This document shows, piece by piece, positions 1-6,150 of a stretch of DNA of 6,247 nucleotides (positions are counted from its first letter, which is position 1; each line of letters begins with the position of its first letter). Source of the DNA: CAMTWZ01 sp964412365 (GTDB lineage Bacteria > Bacteroidota > Rhodothermia > Balneolales > HLUCCA01); assembly GCA_964412365.1 (NCBI GenBank), contig CAYPOI010000112.1, positions 1 to 6,247 of the forward strand, read 5' to 3'. Under the pieces are notes generated by a model, which saw only the letters and a list, made by a program, of their open reading frames with translations, was not told where the DNA came from and searched no databases. A program made the translations under genes and the position numbers.

Positions 1-364
1 CGCCGGCCCATTGGCCCTCCGTCAGCCACATGACCGTGGCGTAGGGGAGGCGCGATCCAGTGGCATCATCCAATACCGTTCCTTGAACCGGTGCGCCGGA
101 TCGACCCGGCACCGATGCCGCATACAAGATGATCTGCTTGGAGGCCACATCCACCTGCATTCCGATGCCTTTCGTTTTCAAGTGGGTTTCGAGGTCGGCA
201 AGCAGTTGTTCCTCAGTCGTGCTCAATGTCACTCTCACCGGCGCGACCAAGGCATCGCGATATAAAAAACGAAAGGATGTCGTTTGTTCGACATCCTGGA
301 TCACAGACTTCAGTGGCGCGTTGCTCCAACTGAATCCGACCAGCAGGAGCAACAAGAGACTCAC
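1..364 (-). CDS. TonB-dependent receptor-type outer-membrane protein, N-terminal part (cut by window edge)
   Basis: This is the first 121 codons of an outer-membrane transducer/receptor; the rest lies beyond base 1. The reading frame opens with GTG at 364-362, overlapping the FecR stop codon (GTGA), and no ATG exists in frame before the upstream stop. Residues 2-16 are a run of leucines ending SWSNA, which reads as a signal peptide, although it lacks a basic n-region. Residues about 22-83 fit the STN domain (secretin and TonB receptor short N-terminal domain), with the run FRFLYRDALV then VTLSTTEEQLLADLE and QIILYAAS. Residues about 94-113 (GTVLDDATG, then LPYATV) begin a carboxypeptidase-regulatory-like domain. 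In this family the STN domain faces the periplasm and signals to FecR; the missing part should hold the plug and beta barrel. The ligand cannot be told. A CarboxypepD-like repeat protein other than a barrel receptor is a lesser possibility. Confidence 0.82.
   Translation of the reverse strand, partial: MSLLLLLLVGFSWSNAPLKSVIQDVEQTTSFRFLYRDALVAPVRVTLSTTEEQLLADLETHLKTKGIGMQVDVASKQIILYAASVPGRSGAPVQGTVLDDATGSRLPYATVMWLTEGQWAG
262..297 (-). terminator. Terminator-like hairpin inside the receptor coding sequence
   Basis: Read on the minus strand, AGGATGTCG (297-289) pairs perfectly with CGACATCCT (282-274) across a 6-base loop AACAAA. It is followed by TTCGTTTTTTAT (273-262), a U-rich tract. It lies in codons 22-35 of the receptor, within the STN domain. 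The shape is that of an intrinsic terminator or attenuator, but the stem is only moderately GC-rich and the codons are also constrained by protein sequence, so it could be coincidence. Confidence 0.4.
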
Positions 365-1185
365 GGCGATTGGATTGGGAATGCGTGACCGGTGATCATC
401 CGGAGTTGGTCGAGCGTGCGGTCGCGTTCAAGTAAAAGAAGTCGACCGCTGACCGATTGAACCGCCAATTCCTCGGGAAGATCCAATCGGATCTGATAAT
501 GATGTTCCAATTCACGCACCACGTCAGATAAGGGGGTTTCATCCAGTATCAGTTCGTTGCGTGTCCAAGCGATTGCGCGTGCAGGTTCGGCGGGAACGAC
601 GCGGATGGGAGACGCGGATGTCGACATGCTGGCTTCAAATCCGGGCTCGAGGCGGATATCACCGATATCATTGCTGAATCCGACGGAACCAGACTCGAGG
701 TAAACGATGGTTCCTTCATCCCATGTGCGGACATTGAACGTGGTGCCGAGAACTCGAATGAGGCCGTCTGCAGTGACCACTTCAAACGTGCGTTTTGCAG
801 GAACCACATCAAACCAGGCCTCGCCGGTCAGCTCGTAGCGATCGACGCCTTCGGCGGTGGGTATCTGACGAAGCGATGAATGCTGACGCAGCGTAACCAC
901 CGATCCGTCTTGAAGGGTGTAAGCAATCTGGTGCTGGCCGGTCGAGATGTCGAGGTTTTGCGGAAGCGAGAGGTAGCGGGCCATGAGCAACATCCCGCCG
1001 ATGAAGACGACGGCTGCGGCGGCGTACCGCATCCAGCTTGGAAACAACACATGAACCTTGGCAGGTGCCGGTTCTTGGGTGATGCCAACCGAGATCGAGT
1101 TCCAAATCGCAGCGCTATCCACACTCACAGGCGCGGAAGCCCAGGTTTGGCGGTAGTCGGATAGGATGGAGTCGGGGTTGGTCAT
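361..1185 (-). CDS. FecR family anti-sigma factor (inner-membrane signal transducer)
   Basis: The 274-residue protein has the FecR plan. A short cytoplasmic segment (1-50) is followed by one membrane span at about 53-71 (YAAAAVVFIGGMLLMARYL). The periplasmic FecR domain covers about 84-175, with the hallmarks LQDGSVVTL (91-99), ELTGEAWFDV (118-127), FEVVTADGLIRVLGTTFNV (134-152) and VYLESGSV (161-168). A DUF4974-like C-terminal part runs about 209-272 (LILDETPLSDVVRELEHHY). FecR proteins hold an ECF sigma factor at the membrane and release it when the partner receptor signals through its STN domain. Here the receptor gene follows with a 4-base overlap, supporting a pair. No ECF sigma gene sits upstream; a lipoprotein gene does. 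The cytoplasmic segment is short and the C-terminus ends soon after TLDQLRMITGHAFPI, a little earlier than is usual. The ATG at 1185 has no clear ribosome binding site. Confidence 0.9.
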   Translation of the reverse strand: MTNPDSILSDYRQTWASAPVSVDSAAIWNSISVGITQEPAPAKVHVLFPSWMRYAAAAVVFIGGMLLMARYLSLPQNLDISTGQHQIAYTLQDGSVVTLRQHSSLRQIPTAEGVDRYELTGEAWFDVVPAKRTFEVVTADGLIRVLGTTFNVRTWDEGTIVYLESGSVGFSNDIGDIRLEPGFEASMSTSASPIRVVPAEPARAIAWTRNELILDETPLSDVVRELEHHYQIRLDLPEELAVQSVSGRLLLLERDRTLDQLRMITGHAFPIQSP

Positions 1186-1197
1186 GATGGGAAGATA

Positions 1198-1229
1198 GGA
1201 AAGGATGCCCTTGTCGGGAGCATCCTTCC
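1198..1229 (-). repeat. Intercistronic hairpin between lipoprotein and fecR
   Basis: The 64-base gap holds an inverted repeat: 1198-1208 pairs with 1220-1229 (10 bp with one bulged base), and the inner CCC/GGG can add two more pairs. On the minus-strand transcript the hairpin ends about 12 bases before the FecR ATG and is followed by a pyrimidine-rich TCTTCCC rather than a clean U-tract. It may be a weak terminator for the lipoprotein transcript, a processing site, or a structure affecting FecR translation. Confidence 0.45.
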
Positions 1230-1249
1230 AGTAGTCGTTCTCTTAGATC

Positions 1250-2107
1250 TTAGGATTCAACATCGCCAGTGGCAAGATTGATGGAGTACAGCGTGCGGAT
1301 ACCCATGATGCGGAGGATCGCGCGTCCGTTTCCGGCCAAATCAATGCTACCGGTATTTGATTTCTCACGAACCTCTCCGTTCGGAAGGGTGTGGGTCATG
1401 TTCATTTCGAAGGTGATGGTTCCACTCACTTTGTTTTCCAAGGTGGAATCGGCTTCGAACGATTTGTCGAGGGTCACATCCGCAAAAGTAAGATCCAAGC
1501 TGAACACACGCGACACGTCACCACGTGGCGTGATCGCCGTCATGTTGCCGCTGTTCGATTGGGTGCCATTCAAGCGGATGGTGGTCGACGCGTCTTCCAA
1601 TCCGCTCATGAGCCAGGTGGCTTCGCGATTGGTGTTCGACGTTTGGCGACGTGTGGTCATTGTACCTTCACGATCGCCCTTGAATTGGACGGTAGCGACT
1701 TCTGAACGACCTGGAAACTCTACAAACGCACCATCCGGATTTGTGAAAATATATTCCAAATACACACTTTGGGATTTGACGGCACCATCAGAGCTGAAGC
1801 TGCGCTCGAACTGGATGATATGCTGACCCGTTTCCGGATTGTAGGTGCGGATTTGGTTGCGGGGTTGGCCTTGCCCTGGCCTGGGACCATGTGGACCGCT
1901 TTGAAAGCCGGATTGGACTTGACCATGGCCTAATTGCCCCTGTAGGTCGTACAATTCGGTGATCACACCGTCGGTTTGGTCAGACAAGGCTTGGGATACG
2001 GCCAAGGTCACCACTTGCAAATCTTCTTCGGATAAAGAAGGCGTATTATCGGCTTCCTGGCAGGCAATCAGCCCGACGGCGAGGAAGAGAAGGATGGAAT
2101 ATTTCAT
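1250..2107 (-). CDS. Predicted lipoprotein of unknown function
   Basis: I do not recognise this 285-residue protein. It begins MKYSILLFLAVGLIAC, a short signal peptide ending in a lipobox (LIAC, lipidated Cys16), so the mature protein should be anchored in a cell-envelope membrane. After an acidic linker (residues 17-30) comes a short helical stretch (about 27-57), then a Gly/Gln/Pro/His-rich low-complexity segment (about 57-84, with GPHGPRPGQGQP). The rest (about 85-285) alternates polar and hydrophobic residues with many Thr, Ser and Asn, suggesting a beta-rich extracytoplasmic domain. No catalytic motif or further cysteine is visible. It is on the same strand as, and 64 bases ahead of, fecR, where these operons commonly carry an ECF sigma gene, so a role in the same surface-signalling system is possible but unproven. 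The ATG at 2107 is clear; the upstream region carries a large inverted repeat and only a weak promoter. Confidence 0.85.
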   Translation of the reverse strand: MKYSILLFLAVGLIACQEADNTPSLSEEDLQVVTLAVSQALSDQTDGVITELYDLQGQLGHGQVQSGFQSGPHGPRPGQGQPRNQIRTYNPETGQHIIQFERSFSSDGAVKSQSVYLEYIFTNPDGAFVEFPGRSEVATVQFKGDREGTMTTRRQTSNTNREATWLMSGLEDASTTIRLNGTQSNSGNMTAITPRGDVSRVFSLDLTFADVTLDKSFEADSTLENKVSGTITFEMNMTHTLPNGEVREKSNTGSIDLAGNGRAILRIMGIRTLYSINLATGDVES

Positions 2108-2108
2108 A

Positions 2109-2189
2109 GTAGGTCTCGTTTTGATAGTTGGTTGGATGTAGAACGTTCAAGTATCGCTCTACTATCCATACACCCGAAACGAGACCTAC
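2109..2189. repeat. 13-bp perfect inverted repeat spanning the intergenic region before the lipoprotein gene
   Basis: Bases 2109-2121 (gtaggtctcgttt) are the exact reverse complement of 2177-2189, separated by 55 bases. A second pair nests inside: gatagt 2123-2128 with actatc 2161-2166. An 8-base palindrome, gaacgttc, sits in the loop (2141-2148). The outer arm starts 3 bases past the kinase stop codon and ends 1 base before the lipoprotein ATG, so it fills nearly the whole 84-base gap. In a read-through transcript the stem would enclose the region just ahead of the lipoprotein start. Confidence 0.75.
2121..2150 (-). promoter_or_regulatory. Weak candidate sigma70-like promoter for the lipoprotein gene
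   Basis: On the minus strand TTGAAC (2150-2145) is followed after 18 bases by TATCAA (2126-2121), each 4 of 6 to the sigma70 consensus. It lies inside the loop of the 13-bp inverted repeat and would give a very short leader. The match is weak and is offered only because a gene start follows. Confidence 0.25.
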
Positions 2190-2191
2190 CC

Positions 2192-3505
2192 CTAAGCGGC
2201 GTTCACACTATTTAAATAGGACGATAGAATCGCACGACTTTCCGTGGTGTTCACATGCGCACCGAGTTGCATCAAAATGCGGTAAAGTCCCACATGCAAC
2301 CGGGTTACGAAGATGAAGTGTCTCGAACCTCGTGGTTCGGTGAAAGCCGTGGCTTCGCGACCATATTGCGCCACTTTCGTGGAGAAATCGGCCACTCCGA
2401 AATCAAACACATCATCGCGATAGGGTGACAGGAACAGGTTTCCGAAGGCGCGAGCGAAGGCCACGAATTGGTCGTCGTCGTCCTTCTGATTGTTGGGATC
2501 CACCATTTCCAGAGCCGTATAGACTCGACGGATGTGGTCGATGTCATCCATCATATGTACATCAAACAAGCGGATGTAATTGTTGAAAAACTCGGGAGGT
2601 GAGACCTTCACACATCCGAAATCCAATATTCCGAGCCGGCCATCAGGCATGAACAGGAAATTACCCGGATGCGCATCGGCATACACGGTGTATTGGGAGT
2701 CAATCTGATCATGGAAGAAATCCCAGAACAACTGACCGTAGTGATCTTTTTCCTTCTGACTTGGTTCCGATGCCAGAAACGCGTTCAAATGCATCCCCTC
2801 CAAATAGGTCATCGTCAATACTTTAGAGGTCGAGTATTCGGGCAACCATTCAGGAGTCACGAATTTCGGACCCGTAAATTTCTGATGGTACTCGGTCAAG
2901 TTCTTTCCCTCATTCAGATAATCGGTCTCTTCGAGCAGTTTGATGCGGACTTCCTCGATGTACATCTCCGATTTTTCTTTCCCGATCACCCGATCCATGA
3001 ACAAACGGGCGATGCCCATGTCGGTTTGAATCGTTTCGCGAACATTCGGATACTGGATCTTCACGGCCACCGGCGTTCCGTCTTTGAGCCACGCGCGATG
3101 CACTTGCCCGATGGAGGCCGCTGCCAAGGCCTCGGCTTCAAAGCGACCAAAAATCTCTTCCGGATACGCACCCAATTCTCGTTTCACGATGGTGCGAATT
3201 AAAGCCTTATTGATAGGTGGGACAGAGTATTGCGCCTGAGCCATCACTTCAGCTACCTCATCGGGGATGATAGCATTGTCCAGGCTCATGGTCTGAGCCA
3301 ATTTCAATGCGGTACCGCGAAGCCGTGAAAAATCCTTGAACAAACGCTCGGCGTTCTTTTTATTCAGCGATTTCTTGGCTTCGGCGTCGTTCCGACCAGT
3401 CACGAGATTTTTGAGATGGTGACCCGCATAACTCGCACCCATTCGGATGCCGGCTTTGGCGATGATGCCACTGCGTTCGAGTCCGCTCGACGGAAAGTCA
3501 CTCAT
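2192..3505 (-). CDS. ABC1/ADCK/UbiB-family atypical kinase-like protein (AarF type)
   Basis: The 437-residue protein has the ABC1 order of motifs. The family signature region is RGTALKLAQTMSLD (63-76); the alanine-rich loop AAASIGQVH (128-136) replaces the usual P-loop. The ATP-binding lysine is in VAVK (146-149), and EETDYLNEGKN (192-202) is conserved. The catalytic segment is YADAHPGN (275-282) and the metal-binding motif LDFG (294-297). No C-terminal membrane span like that of E. coli UbiB is evident, so it is closer in plan to ADCK3/Coq8. Family members are ATPases/kinases linked to isoprenoid quinone synthesis and lipid homeostasis. The lineage inferred here usually makes menaquinone, so the substrate is uncertain. 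The KxGQ motif reads KLAQ (68-71), with Ala for Gly. Its ATG overlaps the upstream regulator's stop codon (ATGA), implying translational coupling. Confidence 0.93.
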   Translation of the reverse strand: MSDFPSSGLERSGIIAKAGIRMGASYAGHHLKNLVTGRNDAEAKKSLNKKNAERLFKDFSRLRGTALKLAQTMSLDNAIIPDEVAEVMAQAQYSVPPINKALIRTIVKRELGAYPEEIFGRFEAEALAAASIGQVHRAWLKDGTPVAVKIQYPNVRETIQTDMGIARLFMDRVIGKEKSEMYIEEVRIKLLEETDYLNEGKNLTEYHQKFTGPKFVTPEWLPEYSTSKVLTMTYLEGMHLNAFLASEPSQKEKDHYGQLFWDFFHDQIDSQYTVYADAHPGNFLFMPDGRLGILDFGCVKVSPPEFFNNYIRLFDVHMMDDIDHIRRVYTALEMVDPNNQKDDDDQFVAFARAFGNLFLSPYRDDVFDFGVADFSTKVAQYGREATAFTEPRGSRHFIFVTRLHVGLYRILMQLGAHVNTTESRAILSSYLNSVNAA

Positions 3506-4146
3506 TTGGATGTCCCTTTGAATTGGGCGAACACGAATTTGCCGAGGTCCACGCCTTTGTCCAAAATCCCCGAATACACGAGCTCTTCGAACAATGCAGT
3601 GGATTTGTCAACCAATTCAAGGGTTTTTTCGGTGCCTTCGCTCTCATCCTTCAGCCAATAACGCAATAGCTGAACATACTGCCAAGCCATGGTGTCGAAC
3701 ACGATCGGTTTGAGGAACATACGATTCAGGAAAGGGATGCGTCCGTCGCGCTCGATCATCCGGTCAAACGTTTTGGATGTGTTTCGCGATAGAGTTGCAC
3801 CTTTACCGCAATCAGAGACATGCTCGGCAAACGTGGCTTCCACGAAGTCTCGATGCTCATTGAGCAAATCGAAGCTCAGATACACGTATTGCGACACGGT
3901 TTCACTGATGCTCAGGTCTTGGTAATCGGGAATGGCTTCGATCATCGAGTAACTCCGCTTTGGAATCGATGAATAAAAAAATCGAAGCATGGCCTGCTTG
4001 TTCGGGAAAATGGCTCGGATGACAGCCACGTCCATTTCCGTAGCTTTAGCGACGGATTTGAAGGTGAGATGGTCTGGGTGCTCTTCGTAGAGGGCGACCG
4101 CCGCGAGGCTGATCGTCAGTTTGGTATCGAATTCGGCTTGTGTCAT
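3502..4146 (-). CDS. TetR-like transcriptional regulator
   Basis: A 214-residue protein counted from the ATG at 4146. The frame also opens from a TTG at 4209, but the extra 21 residues have no family similarity and would run into the divergent promoter region, so the ATG is preferred. Residues about 8-55 resemble a TetR DNA-binding domain: a first helix, then LTFKSVAKATEMDVAVIRAIFPNKQAML, matching the family's helix-turn-helix and the closing (Y/F)xxFxxK pattern (IFPNK, 46-50). The remainder is helical with many aromatics (SQYVYLSFDLL, AWQYVQLLRYWL), consistent with a ligand/dimerisation domain; the ligand is unknown. Its stop codon overlaps the kinase start, so the two are probably one operon. 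The regulator may repress its own operon and possibly the divergent transporter. The N-terminal match is good but not perfect. Confidence 0.8.
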   Translation of the reverse strand: MTQAEFDTKLTISLAAVALYEEHPDHLTFKSVAKATEMDVAVIRAIFPNKQAMLRFFYSSIPKRSYSMIEAIPDYQDLSISETVSQYVYLSFDLLNEHRDFVEATFAEHVSDCGKGATLSRNTSKTFDRMIERDGRIPFLNRMFLKPIVFDTMAWQYVQLLRYWLKDESEGTEKTLELVDKSTALFEELVYSGILDKGVDLGKFVFAQFKGTSK

Positions 4147-4226
4147 GCAGTATGAAACGGGAACGGGGTGGAAATTCGTTCGGCTTTTTTTGGTAATATC
4201 CGCCTCCAATCAAACCCCTCTTCCTT
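4147..4226. promoter_or_regulatory. Divergent promoter/operator region between the TetR-like gene and the transporter
   Basis: This 80-base gap must hold promoters for both directions. On the plus strand taatat (4194-4199) is a fair -10 element about 28 bases before the transporter start, but no good -35 partner is seen. An interrupted inverted repeat, aaaNNNgaacg (4155-4165) and cgttcNNNttt (4177-4187), has 8 of 11 positions symmetric and could be an operator for the TetR-like protein. It is longer than a usual TetR operator. Neither element is firm. Confidence 0.3.
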
Positions 4227-4970
4227 TTGAAGCCAGATCCGCACCATCGGGATATTCTGTTTCTGTCACTGGCCGCGATTTTCATCACGTCCTTGGTGAT
4301 GGGCAACATCATCGGCACCACCAAATTTGTGACGCTGTTCCAATTTCATTTGCCGGGTTGGCTCCTGCCACTCGTTCCGGAAATTGTGCGGGATGGAAGC
4401 CTGTATTCGATGATCGTTCCTGCCGGAGTGATCGCCTATCCGGTGACATTTTTGGCCACAGACCTCATCAGCGAATTGTTCGGACGCAAAAAAGCACAAC
4501 TGGTGGTGTGGGTCGGTTTTTGGATGAACATGTTCATGCTGCTGGTGATGAGTATCAATCATTGGCTGCCGAATGCGTACGGCGTGAGTGGTGGACTCGA
4601 TCTGTTCGAGGGCGTTTATCAATTTATGGTCGGAAACACGCTCGCAAGCATGTTCGCCTACCTCACCGCCCAAACGATTGATGTTCGCATGTTCCATTTT
4701 TGGAAGACCCTCACCAAGGGAAAGCACCTGTGGCTTCGCAACAATGCGTCGACCATGGTGAGTCAGCTGGTCGATACCGTCGCTATTCTCGGCATCTTAT
4801 ATATGGCAGGCAATTTAGGTGAGAATGTGAACTCGGTGACGGTGCTCATCATCCTCATCATCAATGCCTACCTGTTCAAATTCATGGCCGCTGCGCTCGA
4901 CACTCCATTATTCTACCTGGGTGTGCGTTATTTGCGGCATTACGACGAAGACCCTATCAAAACCGAATGA
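4227..4970 (+). CDS. yhhQ: Queuosine precursor transporter, YhhQ/VUT family (QPTR)
   Basis: A 247-residue inner-membrane protein with about six hydrophobic spans (roughly 9-29, 61-83, 90-110, 130-150, 176-196 and 203-227). It carries the family's conserved blocks: MGNIIGTTKF (25-34), VTFLATDLISELFGRKKA (73-90), QTIDVRMFHFWK (149-160) and LWLRNNASTMVSQLVDT (168-184). YhhQ proteins import queuosine precursors such as preQ0/preQ1, used to make the modified base at the wobble position of certain tRNAs. The length is slightly above the E. coli protein's. TTG at 4227 is the only start that keeps the first span: an in-frame stop lies 33 bases upstream and no ATG or GTG intervenes. There is no Shine-Dalgarno sequence. 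The gene diverges from the TetR-like gene and overlaps the next gene by 4 bases. Substrate assignment rests on family resemblance. Confidence 0.92.
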   Translation: MKPDPHHRDILFLSLAAIFITSLVMGNIIGTTKFVTLFQFHLPGWLLPLVPEIVRDGSLYSMIVPAGVIAYPVTFLATDLISELFGRKKAQLVVWVGFWMNMFMLLVMSINHWLPNAYGVSGGLDLFEGVYQFMVGNTLASMFAYLTAQTIDVRMFHFWKTLTKGKHLWLRNNASTMVSQLVDTVAILGILYMAGNLGENVNSVTVLIILIINAYLFKFMAAALDTPLFYLGVRYLRHYDEDPIKTE

Positions 4971-6097
4971 AAACCGTTCAAAACCAAGCATTCTGGCGCG
5001 AAATTCTGGATGAAGTCGCCTCACTGATTCTCGTGTTTCGTATCGAATCGGACGATTCCGTCCAATTGATCTATGCCAATGATGTGATTCAAAAGTACCT
5101 GGGTTATGCACCACAGGATTTCGTGCTGCATGCGGAAGCCGGTGGTGCCTTGGCTCCCGCTGTGAATGCATTGATTGATGAGTTAGCCGAAAAAAGCCAC
5201 CTACCCCCTACTGAACATTTCGGTGCGGCTTCCCTTCCTGAAATCAACGGTCGAAACGTCGATTTCGATTATGCGTTCCGACTGTTCCAATCCAGCGCGA
5301 GCCGGACTCCCCTGATGGTGGTCACCTTCACACCGCCGGCCGGTGCCGCTATTCCGACATCCGAAGCCGGATTCATCGCCGCATCCGCCCATATGAAAGA
5401 CTTGCTCGGTCGGATGCCAACCTTGGCCAAGCAGCGCCAAGCGCTGTGGTTCCACGGAGAACCGGGGATCGGAAAACGGACCATCGCAAAACGCTATGCG
5501 GCGTTATTGGGCAAACCGGTCGTGCACTTCACTCGGGATGTGGCCAAAGCCGGTGTTCCGGATGGATGCGTGCTGTGGATCGATGACCTGACCGTGTTGA
5601 AGACCAAAGACCCGCTTCCGATGAAAGGAGTGATCGGCGTGGTGGTATCGGAACTGTCGCCGGATGCGGCCCGGAGCCAGGGGCTGCTCAACGAAGCGTG
5701 GTACTTCAGCCAGAACATGCAAGTGGTGTCCATCGCGCCAATGCGATATCGTAAGGAGGATGTGGCGGCGTTGATTGACGATACGTTGGACCGACTTTCC
5801 GCGATGATGACAGTCGATGAGTCGACACGGAAACGCGTTCGAGCCACATCCCCGCCCGAAGAAGCGGATATGGAAGGGATTCGGAAATGGGTGATGGGTC
5901 AGCTTGTGGCCGTAAATAGCACACGAATGGTGCCGGTGACGGACGTCAAAAGTTGGGATGAGCAATCGGCTGAGGCATTGAAGTTGGTTCTCGATGCCTG
6001 TGGCGGAAGGATTTACGGAAAAGACGGGGCGGCGGCGAAATTGGGGTTGAAGCCGACGACCTTGCAGAGCAAGCTGAAGAGGTTGGGAGTTCGATAA
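4967..6097 (+). CDS. PAS / degenerate AAA+ / Fis-HTH regulator related to sigma54 activators
   Basis: The 376-residue protein has the domain order of an NtrC-type activator but a reduced core. Residues about 8-122 resemble a PAS sensor (ILDEVASLILVF, then IYANDVIQKYLGYAPQDF). A Walker A-like loop, GEPGIGKRTIAKRY, lies at 164-177 and a Walker B-like CVLWIDDL at 201-208. Only about 35 residues separate them, where true activators have about 70 including the GAFTGA loop; that loop is absent. LLNEAWYFSQNMQVVSIAPMRYRKEDVAALID (240-271) aligns with the activator block LYYRLNVxxIxxPPLRERxEDIxxL, but the arginine-finger arginine is not evident. The C-terminus (about 334-376) is a clear Fis-type helix-turn-helix, GGRIYGKDGAAAKLGLKPTTLQ. 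It probably binds DNA and acts without sigma54, or by modulating other regulators. The ATG overlaps the transporter stop (ATGA), so translation is likely coupled. Its targets are unknown. Confidence 0.82.
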   Translation: MKTVQNQAFWREILDEVASLILVFRIESDDSVQLIYANDVIQKYLGYAPQDFVLHAEAGGALAPAVNALIDELAEKSHLPPTEHFGAASLPEINGRNVDFDYAFRLFQSSASRTPLMVVTFTPPAGAAIPTSEAGFIAASAHMKDLLGRMPTLAKQRQALWFHGEPGIGKRTIAKRYAALLGKPVVHFTRDVAKAGVPDGCVLWIDDLTVLKTKDPLPMKGVIGVVVSELSPDAARSQGLLNEAWYFSQNMQVVSIAPMRYRKEDVAALIDDTLDRLSAMMTVDESTRKRVRATSPPEEADMEGIRKWVMGQLVAVNSTRMVPVTDVKSWDEQSAEALKLVLDACGGRIYGKDGAAAKLGLKPTTLQSKLKRLGVR

Positions 6098-6112
6098 ATT
6101 GTTAACTATTTG

Positions 6113-6142
6113 TTGACATTAGGAAATATTACGTCGTATATT
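6113..6142 (+). promoter_or_regulatory. Strong sigma70-like promoter (P1)
   Basis: TTGACA (6113-6118) matches the -35 consensus exactly and TATATT (6137-6142) is 5 of 6 to the -10, with an 18-base spacer. It starts 16 bases after the preceding stop codon and would begin transcription near 6149, running out of the window to the right. Confidence 0.7.
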
Positions 6143-6150
6143 ACGTGTCT

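Noticed and set aside
11..395. Two overlapping plus-strand open frames at the left edge
   Set aside because: The minus strand here encodes a clear STN domain and carboxypeptidase-regulatory-like start, so the plus frames are shadows.
1269..1826. Plus-strand open frame of 185 codons opposite the lipoprotein gene
   Set aside because: It lies wholly antisense to a gene with a clear lipobox start. Its translation shows no domain pattern, and the frame is open because of the codon use of the true gene.
2109..2189. The 13-bp inverted repeat as ends of a miniature transposon
   Set aside because: No target-site duplication is seen outside the arms, the element would be only 81 bases, and it fits exactly between two intact genes.
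2669..3202. Plus-strand open frame of 177 codons opposite the kinase gene
   Set aside because: It is antisense to the highly recognisable ABC1 motifs; the translation is an unpatterned shadow.
4147..4209. Longer start (TTG) for the TetR-like gene
   Set aside because: The added 21 residues precede the first helix of the DNA-binding domain and would use up most of the divergent promoter region; the ATG at 4146 fits the family better.
4121..4681. Plus-strand frame overlapping the divergent gap and the transporter in another frame
   Set aside because: It conflicts with the well-supported YhhQ frame and its translation has no hydrophobic or domain pattern.
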